Source: Albidovulum sp.
GTDB taxonomy: Bacteria; Pseudomonadota; Alphaproteobacteria; Rhodobacterales; Rhodobacteraceae
Direction of reading: 5' to 3'
Assembly: GCA_020637635.1 (NCBI GenBank)
Contig: JACKKB010000010.1
Coordinates: 86,686 to 150,685, forward strand
Length of the DNA: 64,000 nucleotides
Shown here: positions 7,866 through 16,723 of the stretch, piece after piece
Position numbering within the stretch: the stretch's first letter is position 1
Layout: every line of letters starts with the position of its first letter
Position numbers and translations under genes: made by a program
The notes under the pieces: generated by a model
Databases searched by the model: none
Told to the model about the DNA's origin: nothing
The model's input: the letters and a program-made list of their open reading frames with translations, nothing else

Positions 7866-9341
7866 ATGCTCGACACGGCCTTTCCCACGCGGATCGAGAT
7901 CGGCGACAGGAAGCTGATCCGCAGCTTTTCCTATATCGGTGGCAAGTGGTGCGCCGCCGCCTCCGGCGAGACCATGGCCGTCACCGATCCGGCGACGGGC
8001 GATACCATCGGCGAGGTCGCGAGCCTTTCCGGCGACGAGGCGCGCGCCGCCGTCGATGCGGCGCAGGCGGCCTTTCCCGGCTGGGCCGGACTTTTGCCGC
8101 AGGAACGGTCGGCGGTGCTGCGGGCATGGTTCGACCTGATTCTCTCGCACAAGGAGGACCTTGCCCGGATCATGGTGGCCGAGCAGGGCAAGCCCATCTC
8201 CGAGGCGCGGGGCGAGATCGACTATGGCGCCGCCTTCGTGGAGTTCTACGCCGAGGAGGCAAAGCGCCCGAATATCGAGGGCGTGACGAGCCATCTGCCG
8301 GATGCCGAGGTCGAGTTGTGGCGGGAACCGGTGGGCGTCGCCGCCCTCGTCACGCCGTGGAACTTTCCTTGCGCGATGCTGACGCGGAAGGCGGCGGCGG
8401 CCCTGGCGGCCGGCTGCACGGTGGTCTGCCACCCCTCGGCCGAAACGCCGTTCTCGGCGCTCGCGCTGGCGGAACTCGCCGAACGCGCGGGAGTGCCGGC
8501 AGGCGTCTTCAACGTCGTGACCGGCCGGGCGCCCGTCGTCGTGGAGCCATGGACCAGGGATACCCGCGTGCGGGCGCTGTCCTTTACCGGCTCGACCGAG
8601 ATTGGGCGACTGCTCTACCGGCAATCCGCCGATACGGTGAAGCGGCTGGTGATGGAACTGGGCGGCCACGCGCCGGTGATCGTCTTCAAGGGCGCGGACA
8701 TGGATAACGCTATCGCCGAGACGATGAAGGCGAAATGGGCCACCACGGGGCAGGACTGCCTGGGCGCCAACCGGATCTATGTGGAGCGGCCGGTCTATGC
8801 GGAGTTCTGCGAGCGGTTTGTCGAGGCGACGCGGACGCTCACCATCGGGCCCGGGATGGAGGACTGCGATCTTGGTCCCCTGATGAACGAGAAAGCCGTG
8901 GCCAAGCAGGAGGAGCACGTGGCCGACGCGCTGGCCAAGGGCGCCAAACTCGCCTGCGGCGGCAAGCGCCACCCGCTCGGCCCGCTTTTCTATGAGCCGA
9001 CGGTGCTGACCGACGTGCCGCAGGACGCGAAGATACTGCATGAAGAAACCTTCGGCCCCGTGGCCGCGATCCTGCCCTTCGATACCGAGGAGGAGGTCGT
9101 CGAGAAGGCCAACGCGACCGAATACGGTCTTGTCGCCTATATACACACCCAGGACCCGCGCCGCATTTACCGGCTTTCCCGCGCCCTGCAGTTCGGCATG
9201 GTCGCGGTGAACAGGACCAAGGTCACCGGCGCGCCGATCCCCTTCGGGGGCATGAAGCAATCGGGTCTCGGACGCGAAGGGGCGCGGCTGGGGATGGAGG
9301 AATTCACCGAAATCAAATACGTCTGCCGCGACTGGGCGTGA
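7866..9341 (+). CDS. ssd: NAD(P)-dependent aldehyde dehydrogenase of the ectoine pathway
   Basis: 491-residue aldehyde dehydrogenase of the succinate-semialdehyde dehydrogenase type. In ectoine degradation the DoeC/Ssd enzyme oxidises aspartate semialdehyde to aspartate. The catalytic Cys is in GQDCLGANR, the general-base Glu is in MELGGHAP, and the oxyanion Asn is in TPWNFP. The cofactor motif that usually reads VKPAExTP here reads VCHPSAETP, replacing a highly conserved Lys with His, so cofactor preference may differ. The start at 7866 is chosen for its GAGG site 5 bases upstream; an in-frame alternative at 7827 lacks one. The aminotransferase gene follows after 10 bp. Confidence 0.85.
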   Translation: MLDTAFPTRIEIGDRKLIRSFSYIGGKWCAAASGETMAVTDPATGDTIGEVASLSGDEARAAVDAAQAAFPGWAGLLPQERSAVLRAWFDLILSHKEDLARIMVAEQGKPISEARGEIDYGAAFVEFYAEEAKRPNIEGVTSHLPDAEVELWREPVGVAALVTPWNFPCAMLTRKAAAALAAGCTVVCHPSAETPFSALALAELAERAGVPAGVFNVVTGRAPVVVEPWTRDTRVRALSFTGSTEIGRLLYRQSADTVKRLVMELGGHAPVIVFKGADMDNAIAETMKAKWATTGQDCLGANRIYVERPVYAEFCERFVEATRTLTIGPGMEDCDLGPLMNEKAVAKQEEHVADALAKGAKLACGGKRHPLGPLFYEPTVLTDVPQDAKILHEETFGPVAAILPFDTEEEVVEKANATEYGLVAYIHTQDPRRIYRLSRALQFGMVAVNRTKVTGAPIPFGGMKQSGLGREGARLGMEEFTEIKYVCRDWA

Positions 9342-9351
9342 ACGCAAGGAA

Positions 9352-10731
9352 ATGGACATGCTGAAGAACGATCAACTCGACCAGTGGGACCGCGAGACTT
9401 TCTTCCATCCCTCGACGCATCTGGCCCAGCACGCGCGCGGCGAAAGCCCGAGCCGCGTCATCAAGACCGCCTCGGGCGTCCATATCGAGGACCGGGACGG
9501 CAACCGGCTGCTCGACGCCTTCGCCGGGCTTTACTGCGTGAACGTGGGCTACGGCCGGCAAGAGATCGCCGAGGCCATCGCGGCGCAGGCGAAGGAATTG
9601 GCCTATTACCACGCCTATGTCGGCCACGGCACCGAGGCCTCGATCACGCTGGCCAAGATGATCCTCGACCGGGCGCCCGCGAACATGTCGAAGGTCTATT
9701 TCGGCCTCGGCGGATCGGACGCGAACGAGACCAACGTCAAGCTTGTCTGGTATTACAACAACATCCGCGGGCTTCCGCAGAAGAAGAAGATCATCTCGCG
9801 CTGGCGCGGCTATCACGGCTCGGGCCTGATGACCGGCTCGCTGACCGGGCTTGAGCTCTTCCACAAGAAGTTCGACCTGCCGCTTTCGCAGGTGATCCAT
9901 ACCGAGGCGCCCTATTACTACCGCCGCAGGGATCTGGCCCAGTCCGAGGCCGATTTCGTCGCCCATTGCGTGGCCGAGCTGGAGGCGCTGATCGCGCGTG
10001 AGGGGGCCGATACCATCGCCGCCTTCATCGGCGAGCCGGTCCTCGGCACCGGCGGCATCGTGCCGCCGCCAGCCGGCTACTGGAAGGCCATCCAGGCGGT
10101 TCTGAACAAGCACGATATCCTCCTGATCGTCGATGAGGTGGTGACCGGATTCGGCCGGCTCGGCACCATGTTCGGTTCCGATCACTTCGGCATCGAGGCC
10201 GACATCATCACCATCGCCAAGGGTCTGACCTCGGCCTATGCGCCGCTCTCCGGGTCCATCATCTCGGATCGGGTCTGGAAGGTGCTGGAAGAGGGGACCG
10301 ACGAGAACGGCGCGATCGGCCACGGCTGGACCTATTCGGCGCATCCGATCGGGGCGGCGGCCGGGGTCGCCAATCTCAGGCTGATCGACGACCTGGGGCT
10401 GGTGAAGAACGCCGGCGATGTCGGGGCCTATCTGAAGCAGACCATGACCGAGGCGCTGGGCGCGCACCCCCATGTCGGCGATATCCGCGGCGAGGGGATG
10501 CTCTGTGCCGTCGAATTCGTCGAGGACCGGGACAGTCGCCGCTTCTTCGATCCGGCGAAGAAGATCGGCCCGCAGGTCTCGGCCACGCTTCTGGCGCAAG
10601 ACAAGGTCATCGCGCGGGCCATGCCGCAGGGCGACATCCTCGGTTTCGCGCCGCCCTTCTGCCTGACCAGGGCCGAGGCCGACACCGTCGTCGCCGCAAC
10701 CGCACGTGCGGTCAGGACGGTCCTCGGCTAG
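9352..10731 (+). CDS. doeD: Class III PLP aminotransferase, ectoine pathway (DoeD type)
   Basis: 459-residue class-III (omega) aminotransferase. The PLP lysine is in TIAKGLTSAY, preceded by the cofactor Asp in LIVDEVVTGFGR; GGSDANETNVK and SRWRGYHG mark the active site. In the ectoine pathway the aminotransferase turns L-2,4-diaminobutyrate into aspartate semialdehyde, the substrate for the dehydrogenase just upstream. The family also includes beta-alanine:pyruvate and putrescine transaminases, so the substrate is inferred from context. The symbol follows the Halomonas name; Roseobacter papers often use atf. Confidence 0.8.
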   Translation: MDMLKNDQLDQWDRETFFHPSTHLAQHARGESPSRVIKTASGVHIEDRDGNRLLDAFAGLYCVNVGYGRQEIAEAIAAQAKELAYYHAYVGHGTEASITLAKMILDRAPANMSKVYFGLGGSDANETNVKLVWYYNNIRGLPQKKKIISRWRGYHGSGLMTGSLTGLELFHKKFDLPLSQVIHTEAPYYYRRRDLAQSEADFVAHCVAELEALIAREGADTIAAFIGEPVLGTGGIVPPPAGYWKAIQAVLNKHDILLIVDEVVTGFGRLGTMFGSDHFGIEADIITIAKGLTSAYAPLSGSIISDRVWKVLEEGTDENGAIGHGWTYSAHPIGAAAGVANLRLIDDLGLVKNAGDVGAYLKQTMTEALGAHPHVGDIRGEGMLCAVEFVEDRDSRRFFDPAKKIGPQVSATLLAQDKVIARAMPQGDILGFAPPFCLTRAEADTVVAATARAVRTVLG

Positions 10732-11081
10732 CCCGGCCGGCTGTTTCGGCAAGGGGCGCGGGCGGCACCGACGATCTGCGGGATGCGAGGCCGGCAAGGG
10801 TCTTGGTTTTCGTCTCGCGTGCCGGTATAGGGTCGCCCCTGTCGATCCGGCTTTCCGTCGCGCGCCCGTCGTCCGGCGTCGCCGGGCCGGCGAAGGGGCC
10901 GGCCGGCGATCGTGCCGGGGCGCCTGATCCGGGTGCGGCGCGGGTGCCTGGCGCGCGTTTCGTGATCGACGCCGAAACCGTGCGTGCGCCCTGTGTGCGG
11001 CGCGCGGCCGAAACGGGGCGGATACGGCCGCAGGATGAGGTGTGGCGGCCTCCGCCGGGGAACTGAGCGCATCGAGCATCC
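10732..11081. other. Intergenic region with no recognisable gene
   Basis: About 350 bp of very GC-rich sequence between the ectoine cluster and dusA. Short open frames here have no start context or recognisable domain. I see no convincing terminator or promoter motif. Confidence 0.6.
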
Positions 11082-12065
11082 ATGAGATATCACTCGCACA
11101 GACTGTCCGTGGCGCCGATGATGGACTGGACGGACCGCCATTGCCGGATGTTTCACCGGCAGCTGAGCGCGCGGGCGCTGCTTTACACCGAAATGGTGAC
11201 CGCCCCGGCCGTGATCCACGGCGACCGTGACCGCCTACTGGGGTTCGATGCCGGCGAGCATCCGGTGGCGCTGCAGCTCGGCGGGTCCGATCCGGGCCAG
11301 CTGGCCGAGGCGGCGCGGATCGGGGCCGACCACGGTTATGAAGAGATCAACCTCAACGTCGGCTGCCCCTCCGACCGGGTGCAGTCGGGCTGTTTCGGCG
11401 CGGTGCTGATGGAACGCCCCGCGCTTGTCGCCGACTGCGTGGCCGCGATGATCGCGGCCGCCCCGGTCGAGGTCACGGTGAAATGCCGCATCGGCGTCGA
11501 CGATCAGCGGCCCGAGACGGTGCTGCCCGACTTCATCGCCCAGGTTTCGGCCGCCGGCGTGCGCCGCTTCGCGATCCATGCCCGCAAGGCCTGGCTTCAG
11601 GGTCTCTCGCCAAGGGAAAACCGCGAGGTTCCGCCGCTTGACTATCCGCTGGTGGGGAAGATGAAGGCGGCGTTTCCGGCGCTGCACATCTCGGTCAACG
11701 GCGGTATCGCGAGCCTGAAGGAGGCCGAGGCCTTCCTCGCGGCCGGACTTGACGGGGTGATGGTCGGAAGGGCGGCCTATCACGATCCCCATGCGATCCT
11801 CGGGGCGGCCGATGAAGTGATCTTCGGCGGCCCGCCCGGTCCGGACCGCGCCGCGGTGGTGGAGCGGATGCGGCCCTACATCGCCCGCCATCTCGAGGCG
11901 GGCGGGCGGCTTCACCAGATCACCCGCCACATGCTCGGGCTCTTTCACGGCCAGCCCGGCGCGCGCGGATGGCGCCGCGTCCTGTCGGAGCGCGCCAACC
12001 TTTCCGGTGCGGGGCTGGAGGTGCTGGATGCGGCGCTGGCCGAGGTCGGCCGCGCCGCTGCCTGA
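11082..12065 (+). CDS. dusA: tRNA-dihydrouridine(20/20a) synthase DusA
   Basis: FMN-dependent enzyme that reduces U20/U20a in the tRNA D-loop, 327 residues. The N-terminal TIM-barrel start is SVAPMMDWTDRHCR and the catalytic Cys is in NLNVGCPSDRVQSGCFGA. Flavin-binding motifs are VKCRIGVDD, ISVNGGI and GVMVGRAAYHDP. The GLSPRENREVPPL segment is characteristic of the DusA subfamily. It converges with the efflux gene downstream, with 2 bp between stops. Confidence 0.93.
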   Translation: MRYHSHRLSVAPMMDWTDRHCRMFHRQLSARALLYTEMVTAPAVIHGDRDRLLGFDAGEHPVALQLGGSDPGQLAEAARIGADHGYEEINLNVGCPSDRVQSGCFGAVLMERPALVADCVAAMIAAAPVEVTVKCRIGVDDQRPETVLPDFIAQVSAAGVRRFAIHARKAWLQGLSPRENREVPPLDYPLVGKMKAAFPALHISVNGGIASLKEAEAFLAAGLDGVMVGRAAYHDPHAILGAADEVIFGGPPGPDRAAVVERMRPYIARHLEAGGRLHQITRHMLGLFHGQPGARGWRRVLSERANLSGAGLEVLDAALAEVGRAAA

Positions 12066-12067
12066 GG

Positions 12068-13261
12068 TCAGGCGCCGAGCGGCGCGCGGCGGAAGAGAAC
12101 CGAGAGCGCGAGCAGGAACGAGGCCAGCGCGCAAAGGGCAATCGCCGCGATCATCGGCAGCGCGGTGCCGTCGAAGAAGAGCCCGCTGAGGGCGGTGACC
12201 GCGCCTCCTGCCAGCATCTGCAATGTTCCCCCGAGCGATGAGGCAAGGCCGGCGATCTCGCCATGGGCGTCGAGCGCCATGACCATGGTCGTCGGGATGA
12301 CGAGGCCGAGGAAGGCGTTGCCGACGAAGAGGCCGGCGATCAGGACCGGCAGCGCCGTGAAGCCCGACGCGATGAGGCAGAGCGTCGTCAGTGCCGCTGC
12401 GGCAAATCCCGCCGTCGCCCAGAGCACGACCCGGCGGGCGCCGAAGCGGGCGCCAAGGCCGGCGGCGAGCTGGCTGGCGGCGAAAAAGCCGATCGCGTTC
12501 AGCGCGAAGGCGAGCGAGAAGCCGGTCGGGCTGAGCTGGTACTGACCGGTGTAGACGAAGCTCGCCGAGGCGAGGAAGACGAAGAAACTGGCCATGCCGA
12601 AGCCGCCGGTGAAGGTCAGACCGAGAAACATCCGGTCGCTCAGAAGCGATTTCGCCCCGGCCAGGAGCGAGCCCATGTGGATTGCAACGCGGTGTTCGGG
12701 GCGCAGCGTTTCGGGCAGGGCGAAACGGGCCAGGAGCAGGCTCGCCACGGCGGCGATGCAGAGGACGGCGAAGATGGCGCGCCAGCCGAAGAGGGCGATG
12801 ACGCCCGACCCGGCGAGGGGGGCGAGCATGGGCGAGACCGAGATCACCAGCATGACGAGCGCCATGAGCCGCGTCGCCTCGTTGCCGGTGTGAAGATCGC
12901 GGATGATGGCGCGGGGAACCACCATGACCACGGCGGCGCCGAGGCCCTGAAGGAAGCGGCAGAAGATGAGGGTGCCGACGCTTGGCGCGAAGGTGCAGCC
13001 AAGCGTGGCGGCGATGAAGAGCGTCAGCCCGAAGAAGATGGGCCTGCGCCGCCTGGCCTGATCGGACCAGGGGCCATAGACCAGCTGGGCGAGGCCGAAG
13101 GCGACGAAATAGACGGTGATGGTCAGCTGCACCGAGGCGACGTCGGCCGCAAGATCCCGCCCGATTTCGGGCATCGCGGGCAGATACATGTCGATGGTGA
13201 AGGGGCCGACCGCCGACAAGAGGCCGAGCACGGCCGCAGAGCGGAGCATGGAATGTGACAT
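12068..13261 (-). CDS. Bcr/CflA family drug-resistance MFS transporter
   Basis: Twelve-helix major facilitator efflux protein, 397 residues, opening MSHSMLRSAAVLGLLSAVGP and FTIDMYLPAMPEI, the start typical of Bcr/CflA proton-drug antiporters. Motif A-like GPWSDQARRRRP follows TM2. The motif-C region VISVSPMLAPLAGSGV lies near residue 145. The substrate cannot be told. The start is preceded by an unusual 18-bp tandem repeat that may affect its expression. Confidence 0.88.
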   Translation of the reverse strand: MSHSMLRSAAVLGLLSAVGPFTIDMYLPAMPEIGRDLAADVASVQLTITVYFVAFGLAQLVYGPWSDQARRRRPIFFGLTLFIAATLGCTFAPSVGTLIFCRFLQGLGAAVVMVVPRAIIRDLHTGNEATRLMALVMLVISVSPMLAPLAGSGVIALFGWRAIFAVLCIAAVASLLLARFALPETLRPEHRVAIHMGSLLAGAKSLLSDRMFLGLTFTGGFGMASFFVFLASASFVYTGQYQLSPTGFSLAFALNAIGFFAASQLAAGLGARFGARRVVLWATAGFAAAALTTLCLIASGFTALPVLIAGLFVGNAFLGLVIPTTMVMALDAHGEIAGLASSLGGTLQMLAGGAVTALSGLFFDGTALPMIAAIALCALASFLLALSVLFRRAPLGA

Positions 13262-13284
13262 TTCGCAATCCTGTCCGGGGCGCC

Positions 13285-13374
13285 GTGCCCGCCTGGTCTC
13301 GTTCGCCCGCCTGGTCTTGTTCGCCCGTCTGGACTAGTTCGCCCGTCTGGTCTTGTTCGACCGTCTGGCCTTGT
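13285..13374. repeat. Five tandem copies of an 18-bp repeat upstream of the efflux gene
   Basis: Units resembling TCGCCCGTCTGGTCTTGT begin at 13285, 13303, 13321, 13339 and 13357, each with 1-4 substitutions. The array ends about 24 bp upstream of the MFS start on the minus strand, in its promoter/leader. Because 18 is a multiple of 3 it reads as a six-residue repeat in one minus frame, but that frame differs from the MFS frame. Confidence 0.9.
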
Positions 13375-13477
13375 TCGCGGAGCGCGACGCTAACGGATCT
13401 GGCGGCGGCGTCAAGACGCGCCGATCTGGTCATGGCACGCGAAGCGCTGTAGCAAGCGGGAAAGACCGGAGGACGCC

Positions 13478-14296
13478 ATGCCCGCTGCAAACGAACTTCT
13501 CGCCATGCTGATCCTGCTGATGGCGATCGGCGCCTTTGCGGGCGTCGTCGCCGGTCTTCTGGGCGTCGGCGGCGGCATCATCCTGGTGCCGGCCTTCTAC
13601 TACGCCTTCTCCGCGCTCGGCTACGGCGGGCCGGATCTGATGCAGGTCTGTCTTGCCACCTCGCTCGCCACGATCATCGTGACCTCATTGCGCTCGGTCG
13701 TGGCGCACAACCGCAAGGGCGCGGTCAACTGGGCGATCCTGCGCGGATGGGCCCCGGGCATCGTCGCGGGCGCGATCGTCGGCGTCCTTGCCGTGGCGCA
13801 TCTGCGCACGCCGGTCCTGCAGGCGATCTTCGGCACGCTGGCGCTTGTCGTGGCCTTCTACCTCGGGCTCGGCCGGGCGGCATGGCGGCTCGGCCCGGCG
13901 ATGCCGACCGGGGCGCTGCGGGCCGTGCTCTCGCCGCTCGTGGGGTTCCTGTCGGTGCTGATGGGCATCGGCGGCGGTTCCTTCGGGGTGCCGCTGATGA
14001 GCCTCTACGGCGTGCCGATCCACCGCGCGGTGGCGACGGCGGCCGGGTTCGGCGTGCTCATCGCGGTGCCCTCGGTCGCCGGGTTCGTCCTGACCGCCGC
14101 CACGGCCGCGCCGCCGTGGACGCTCGGCTCGGTGAACCTGCCGGCCTTTTTCGTCATCATCGCGATGACGCTCGTCTCCGCGCCCTGGGGGGTGCGTCTT
14201 GCCCATGCGATGGACCCAGGGCCGCTGAAGAAGGTCTTTGCCGCCTTCCTCTCGGTCGTCGCGCTCAACATGCTGCGCAAGGCGGCGGGCTGGTGA
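13478..14296 (+). CDS. TauE/SafE family sulfite/anion exporter
   Basis: 272-residue membrane protein of the TauE/SafE (DUF81) family, with about eight helices in two related halves. The family signature appears in each half: GVVAGLLGVGGGIILVPAF near residue 22 and LSVLMGIGGGSFGVPLM near residue 160. Members export sulfite or sulfoacetate-type organosulfur anions, though many are uncharacterised. A GGAGGA ribosome site precedes the ATG. The substrate is unknown here. Confidence 0.88.
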   Translation: MPAANELLAMLILLMAIGAFAGVVAGLLGVGGGIILVPAFYYAFSALGYGGPDLMQVCLATSLATIIVTSLRSVVAHNRKGAVNWAILRGWAPGIVAGAIVGVLAVAHLRTPVLQAIFGTLALVVAFYLGLGRAAWRLGPAMPTGALRAVLSPLVGFLSVLMGIGGGSFGVPLMSLYGVPIHRAVATAAGFGVLIAVPSVAGFVLTAATAAPPWTLGSVNLPAFFVIIAMTLVSAPWGVRLAHAMDPGPLKKVFAAFLSVVALNMLRKAAGW

Positions 14297-14302
14297 CGGT
14301 GC

Positions 14303-14536
14303 CTAGGGCTCGCCCCTGCGCCCGGCGCGGCCGCCGCGCCGCCTGGCAAGGCGCGGGGCGCGGCCGGCAAGCTCGGCCATGATGGCGCGGCGCTCCTCGG
14401 AGCTCATCCGGCTCCAGCGGGCGATTTCCTCGACCGAGCGGTGACAGCCGATGCAGATCCGCTCGGTCGGGTGGACCACGCAGATCTTCACGCAGGGGCT
14501 CTCGATCTCCTGCCGCTTCCAGAGCTCGTCGCTCAT
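14303..14536 (-). CDS. DUF1289 domain-containing small protein
   Basis: 77-residue protein with the DUF1289 core SPCVKICVVHPTERICIGCH, whose four cysteines look like a metal site, followed by a WSRMSSEERRAIM helix and an Arg-rich tail. Function is not established. The ATG overlaps the ruvX stop (ATGA), so it is translationally coupled to ruvX. Confidence 0.88.
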   Translation of the reverse strand: MSDELWKRQEIESPCVKICVVHPTERICIGCHRSVEEIARWSRMSSEERRAIMAELAGRAPRLARRRGGRAGRRGEP

Positions 14537-15009
14537 CGGTTCCGCCTCAGATGCCCGATCCGGTCGAGCGCGCCTTGCAGGATATACCCGGCCGCCACAT
14601 GGTCGATCACCTCGGCGCGACGCTTTCGTGACGTATCCGCCTCCAGCAGCGCGCGTTCGGCCGCGACGGTCGAGAGGCGTTCGTCCCAGAAGGCGATCGG
14701 CAGCGGGGTCAGTCGTTCGAGATTGCGCGCGAAGGCGCGGGTCGATTGCGCCCGGGGCCCCTCGCTGCCATCCATGTTGAGCGGCAGGCCAAGGACGATG
14801 CCGCCGATCTCGCGCGTGGCGCAGAGCGCGAGCAGGGCCGCGGCATCGGCGGTGAACTTCAGCCGCCGGATCGTCTGCAGCGGCGTGGCGACCGACAGAA
14901 GCCGGTCGGAAACCGCGACCCCGATGGTCTTGGTGCCGAGGTCGAGCCCGGCGACCGCGCGGCCCGCGGGCAGGGCGGCCTCGAAGGCCTCGATCGTGGG
15001 GGCAATCAT
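14533..15009 (-). CDS. ruvX: Holliday junction resolvase-like RuvX (YqgF)
   Basis: 158-residue RNase-H-fold nuclease of the YqgF/RuvX family, implicated in pre-16S rRNA 5' maturation. The first acidic motif is AGLDLGTKTIGVAVSD near residue 20, followed by GIVLGLPLNMDGSEG and WDERLSTVAAERAL, with a late catalytic Asp in RRAEVIDHVAAGYIL. The start at 15009 overlaps the ccmI stop; an upstream in-frame start would lie inside ccmI. Confidence 0.92.
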   Translation of the reverse strand: MIAPTIEAFEAALPAGRAVAGLDLGTKTIGVAVSDRLLSVATPLQTIRRLKFTADAAALLALCATREIGGIVLGLPLNMDGSEGPRAQSTRAFARNLERLTPLPIAFWDERLSTVAAERALLEADTSRKRRAEVIDHVAAGYILQGALDRIGHLRRNR

Positions 15010-16526
15010 CCGGCCAGCCCGGCGGCCCTGGCCGCGGCCTCCAGCGTGGCAAGCCCCGCCGCATCGCCCGCCAGGGCCGCGCGGCCCTTCCCGTAGGCCT
15101 CCTTCGCGCGCGCCGTCTCGCCGAGCACGCCGAGCGAGGTGACGAGGCGGGCCCATTCCTCGGCGCTGCCGCCTTCGCTCATCAGCCGGTCGGACAGCTG
15201 GTCGACCATCCCGGCGATCATCGTGCGCCGTTCGTCGGGCGTCATCTCGCCGGCCGCGGCGACCTGACCGGCATCGGGGCCGGGCAGGGCGGTGCCGCCG
15301 CCGGCGAAGGGGGCGCCGCCCGGCTGTGCCACGGCCGCGGCGCGGATCTTCGCCAGATCGGCGTCATGGCCGGCAAACCGGGTCTCGGCCTCGGCAAGGA
15401 TCGCGGCCGCGCGATCCGTCTCGCCAAGCACCGTCAGGGAAGAGATGAGCCGCGCCCAGTCCTCTGCCGGCCCGCCCTCGTCCGCGAGCCGGGCGTTCAG
15501 ACGCTCCACCATCGCGCGGATCATCTGCCGGCGGTCCTCGGGGCTCATGTCGGCGGCCGCGGCGATGTCGGCAGCGCCCGGGCCCGGCGCGGCGTCAGGG
15601 GCCGGCGGGGCGGTGTAGTCGACGCCGGCGGCGCGTGCCAGAAATGCGATCCTCGGGCGGATCTCGCGCATCCAGGGCGCGTTCTCCGGCCCCTCCTCCA
15701 GCAGCGCGCGCCAGAGCGCGAAGGCACGGTCCGGCCGGCCGGTCTGGGCCCACATGAGACCCATGTAGAACCGCGCGGTGCCGTTCACCGGGTCGAGCGC
15801 CAGCGCCTTGGCGAGCAAGGCCTCGGCCTCGGGGGAAACATAGCCGCCGGTCGCCAGGATCATCGTGTCGGCGAGCGATGCGTAGTCGTTGGGCCCCGCC
15901 TTCGGCCCGAGAAGGTCGATCACCTTGCGGCCGGCCGCCTCGGCGGCGGCGAAATTGCCAAGTGCGGCCTCGTTGCGCGCGAGAAGCCGCTGGCCGGTGA
16001 CGTCGTCGGGCTTTTCGGCAAGCGCGGCGCGAAGCCGGTCGATCAGCTTGAGGAAGTCCGGCCCGGGCGTGGCGGGCGCGGGCAGCGATCCCTTGGCCTC
16101 GGCCTCGGCCGCGGCCTGCGACGGGCGGTCGGCATGGACGGCCTCGGCGCGCGCGATGCGGTCCGCGATCGGCAGGTCAGGATAACCCGGCACGCCGAAG
16201 TGCCAGGCATAGGCGGCGAAGGCGCCAAGAATGGCCGCGCCGATCAGGAGCGCGGGCAGCAGGACCGGGCCGCGGCCGGGCCCCTCGGCCGCGCCGGCGC
16301 GGGCGCGGTCGGCCTCGAGCAGACGGCGCGAGATCTCGATCCGCGCGCGCTCGGCCTCGGCCGCGTCGATGACGCCGCGGTCGCGATCGCGCGCCACCTC
16401 GGCCAACTGGTCGCGATAAAGCCCGACGCCGCCGTCATCGTCGGCGACCCGCACCTTCAGGAGCGCAGCGAGCAGAACGGCCCCGGCAGCCGCGGCGATG
16501 GCGATGGCGACGATCCAGAAAGTCAT
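15006..16526 (-). CDS. ccmI: c-type cytochrome biogenesis protein CcmI
   Basis: 506-residue inner-membrane chaperone that presents apocytochrome c to the haem-ligation complex. TM1 is at residues 1-22. A cytoplasmic coiled segment follows (LYRDQLAEVARDRDRGVID), TM2 is in the run LPALLIGAAILGAFAAYAWH, and a periplasmic TPR region begins around residue 170. The C-terminal part carries a duplicated module of roughly 75 residues beginning DMSPEDRRQMIRAMVERLN and EMTPDERRTMIAGMVDQLS. Other ccm genes are not adjacent in the window. It heads the coupled ccmI-ruvX-DUF1289 run. Confidence 0.9.
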   Translation of the reverse strand: MTFWIVAIAIAAAAGAVLLAALLKVRVADDDGGVGLYRDQLAEVARDRDRGVIDAAEAERARIEISRRLLEADRARAGAAEGPGRGPVLLPALLIGAAILGAFAAYAWHFGVPGYPDLPIADRIARAEAVHADRPSQAAAEAEAKGSLPAPATPGPDFLKLIDRLRAALAEKPDDVTGQRLLARNEAALGNFAAAEAAGRKVIDLLGPKAGPNDYASLADTMILATGGYVSPEAEALLAKALALDPVNGTARFYMGLMWAQTGRPDRAFALWRALLEEGPENAPWMREIRPRIAFLARAAGVDYTAPPAPDAAPGPGAADIAAAADMSPEDRRQMIRAMVERLNARLADEGGPAEDWARLISSLTVLGETDRAAAILAEAETRFAGHDADLAKIRAAAVAQPGGAPFAGGGTALPGPDAGQVAAAGEMTPDERRTMIAGMVDQLSDRLMSEGGSAEEWARLVTSLGVLGETARAKEAYGKGRAALAGDAAGLATLEAAARAAGLAG

Positions 16527-16723
16527 GCGGCCTCCGTTCCTCTGCCCGACTTAAGCGCTTCGCGCCCCGCGCGGAAGGGCAAACCCCGGCCCCGGGGCCC
16601 GGACGCGATGCCGCGGCTTGCGGCAATGTCGCATTTCGCCCTATTGCGACGGTTGAGCGGCTGTGGCCGATGCCGCGACAATCCATCAAACGGAAGGCGC
16701 GGTACCGCGACAGGGGATTCGTC

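Noticed and set aside
13285..13374. CRISPR-like array
   Set aside because: The 18-bp units are directly adjacent without unique spacers and vary in sequence, so this is a tandem repeat.
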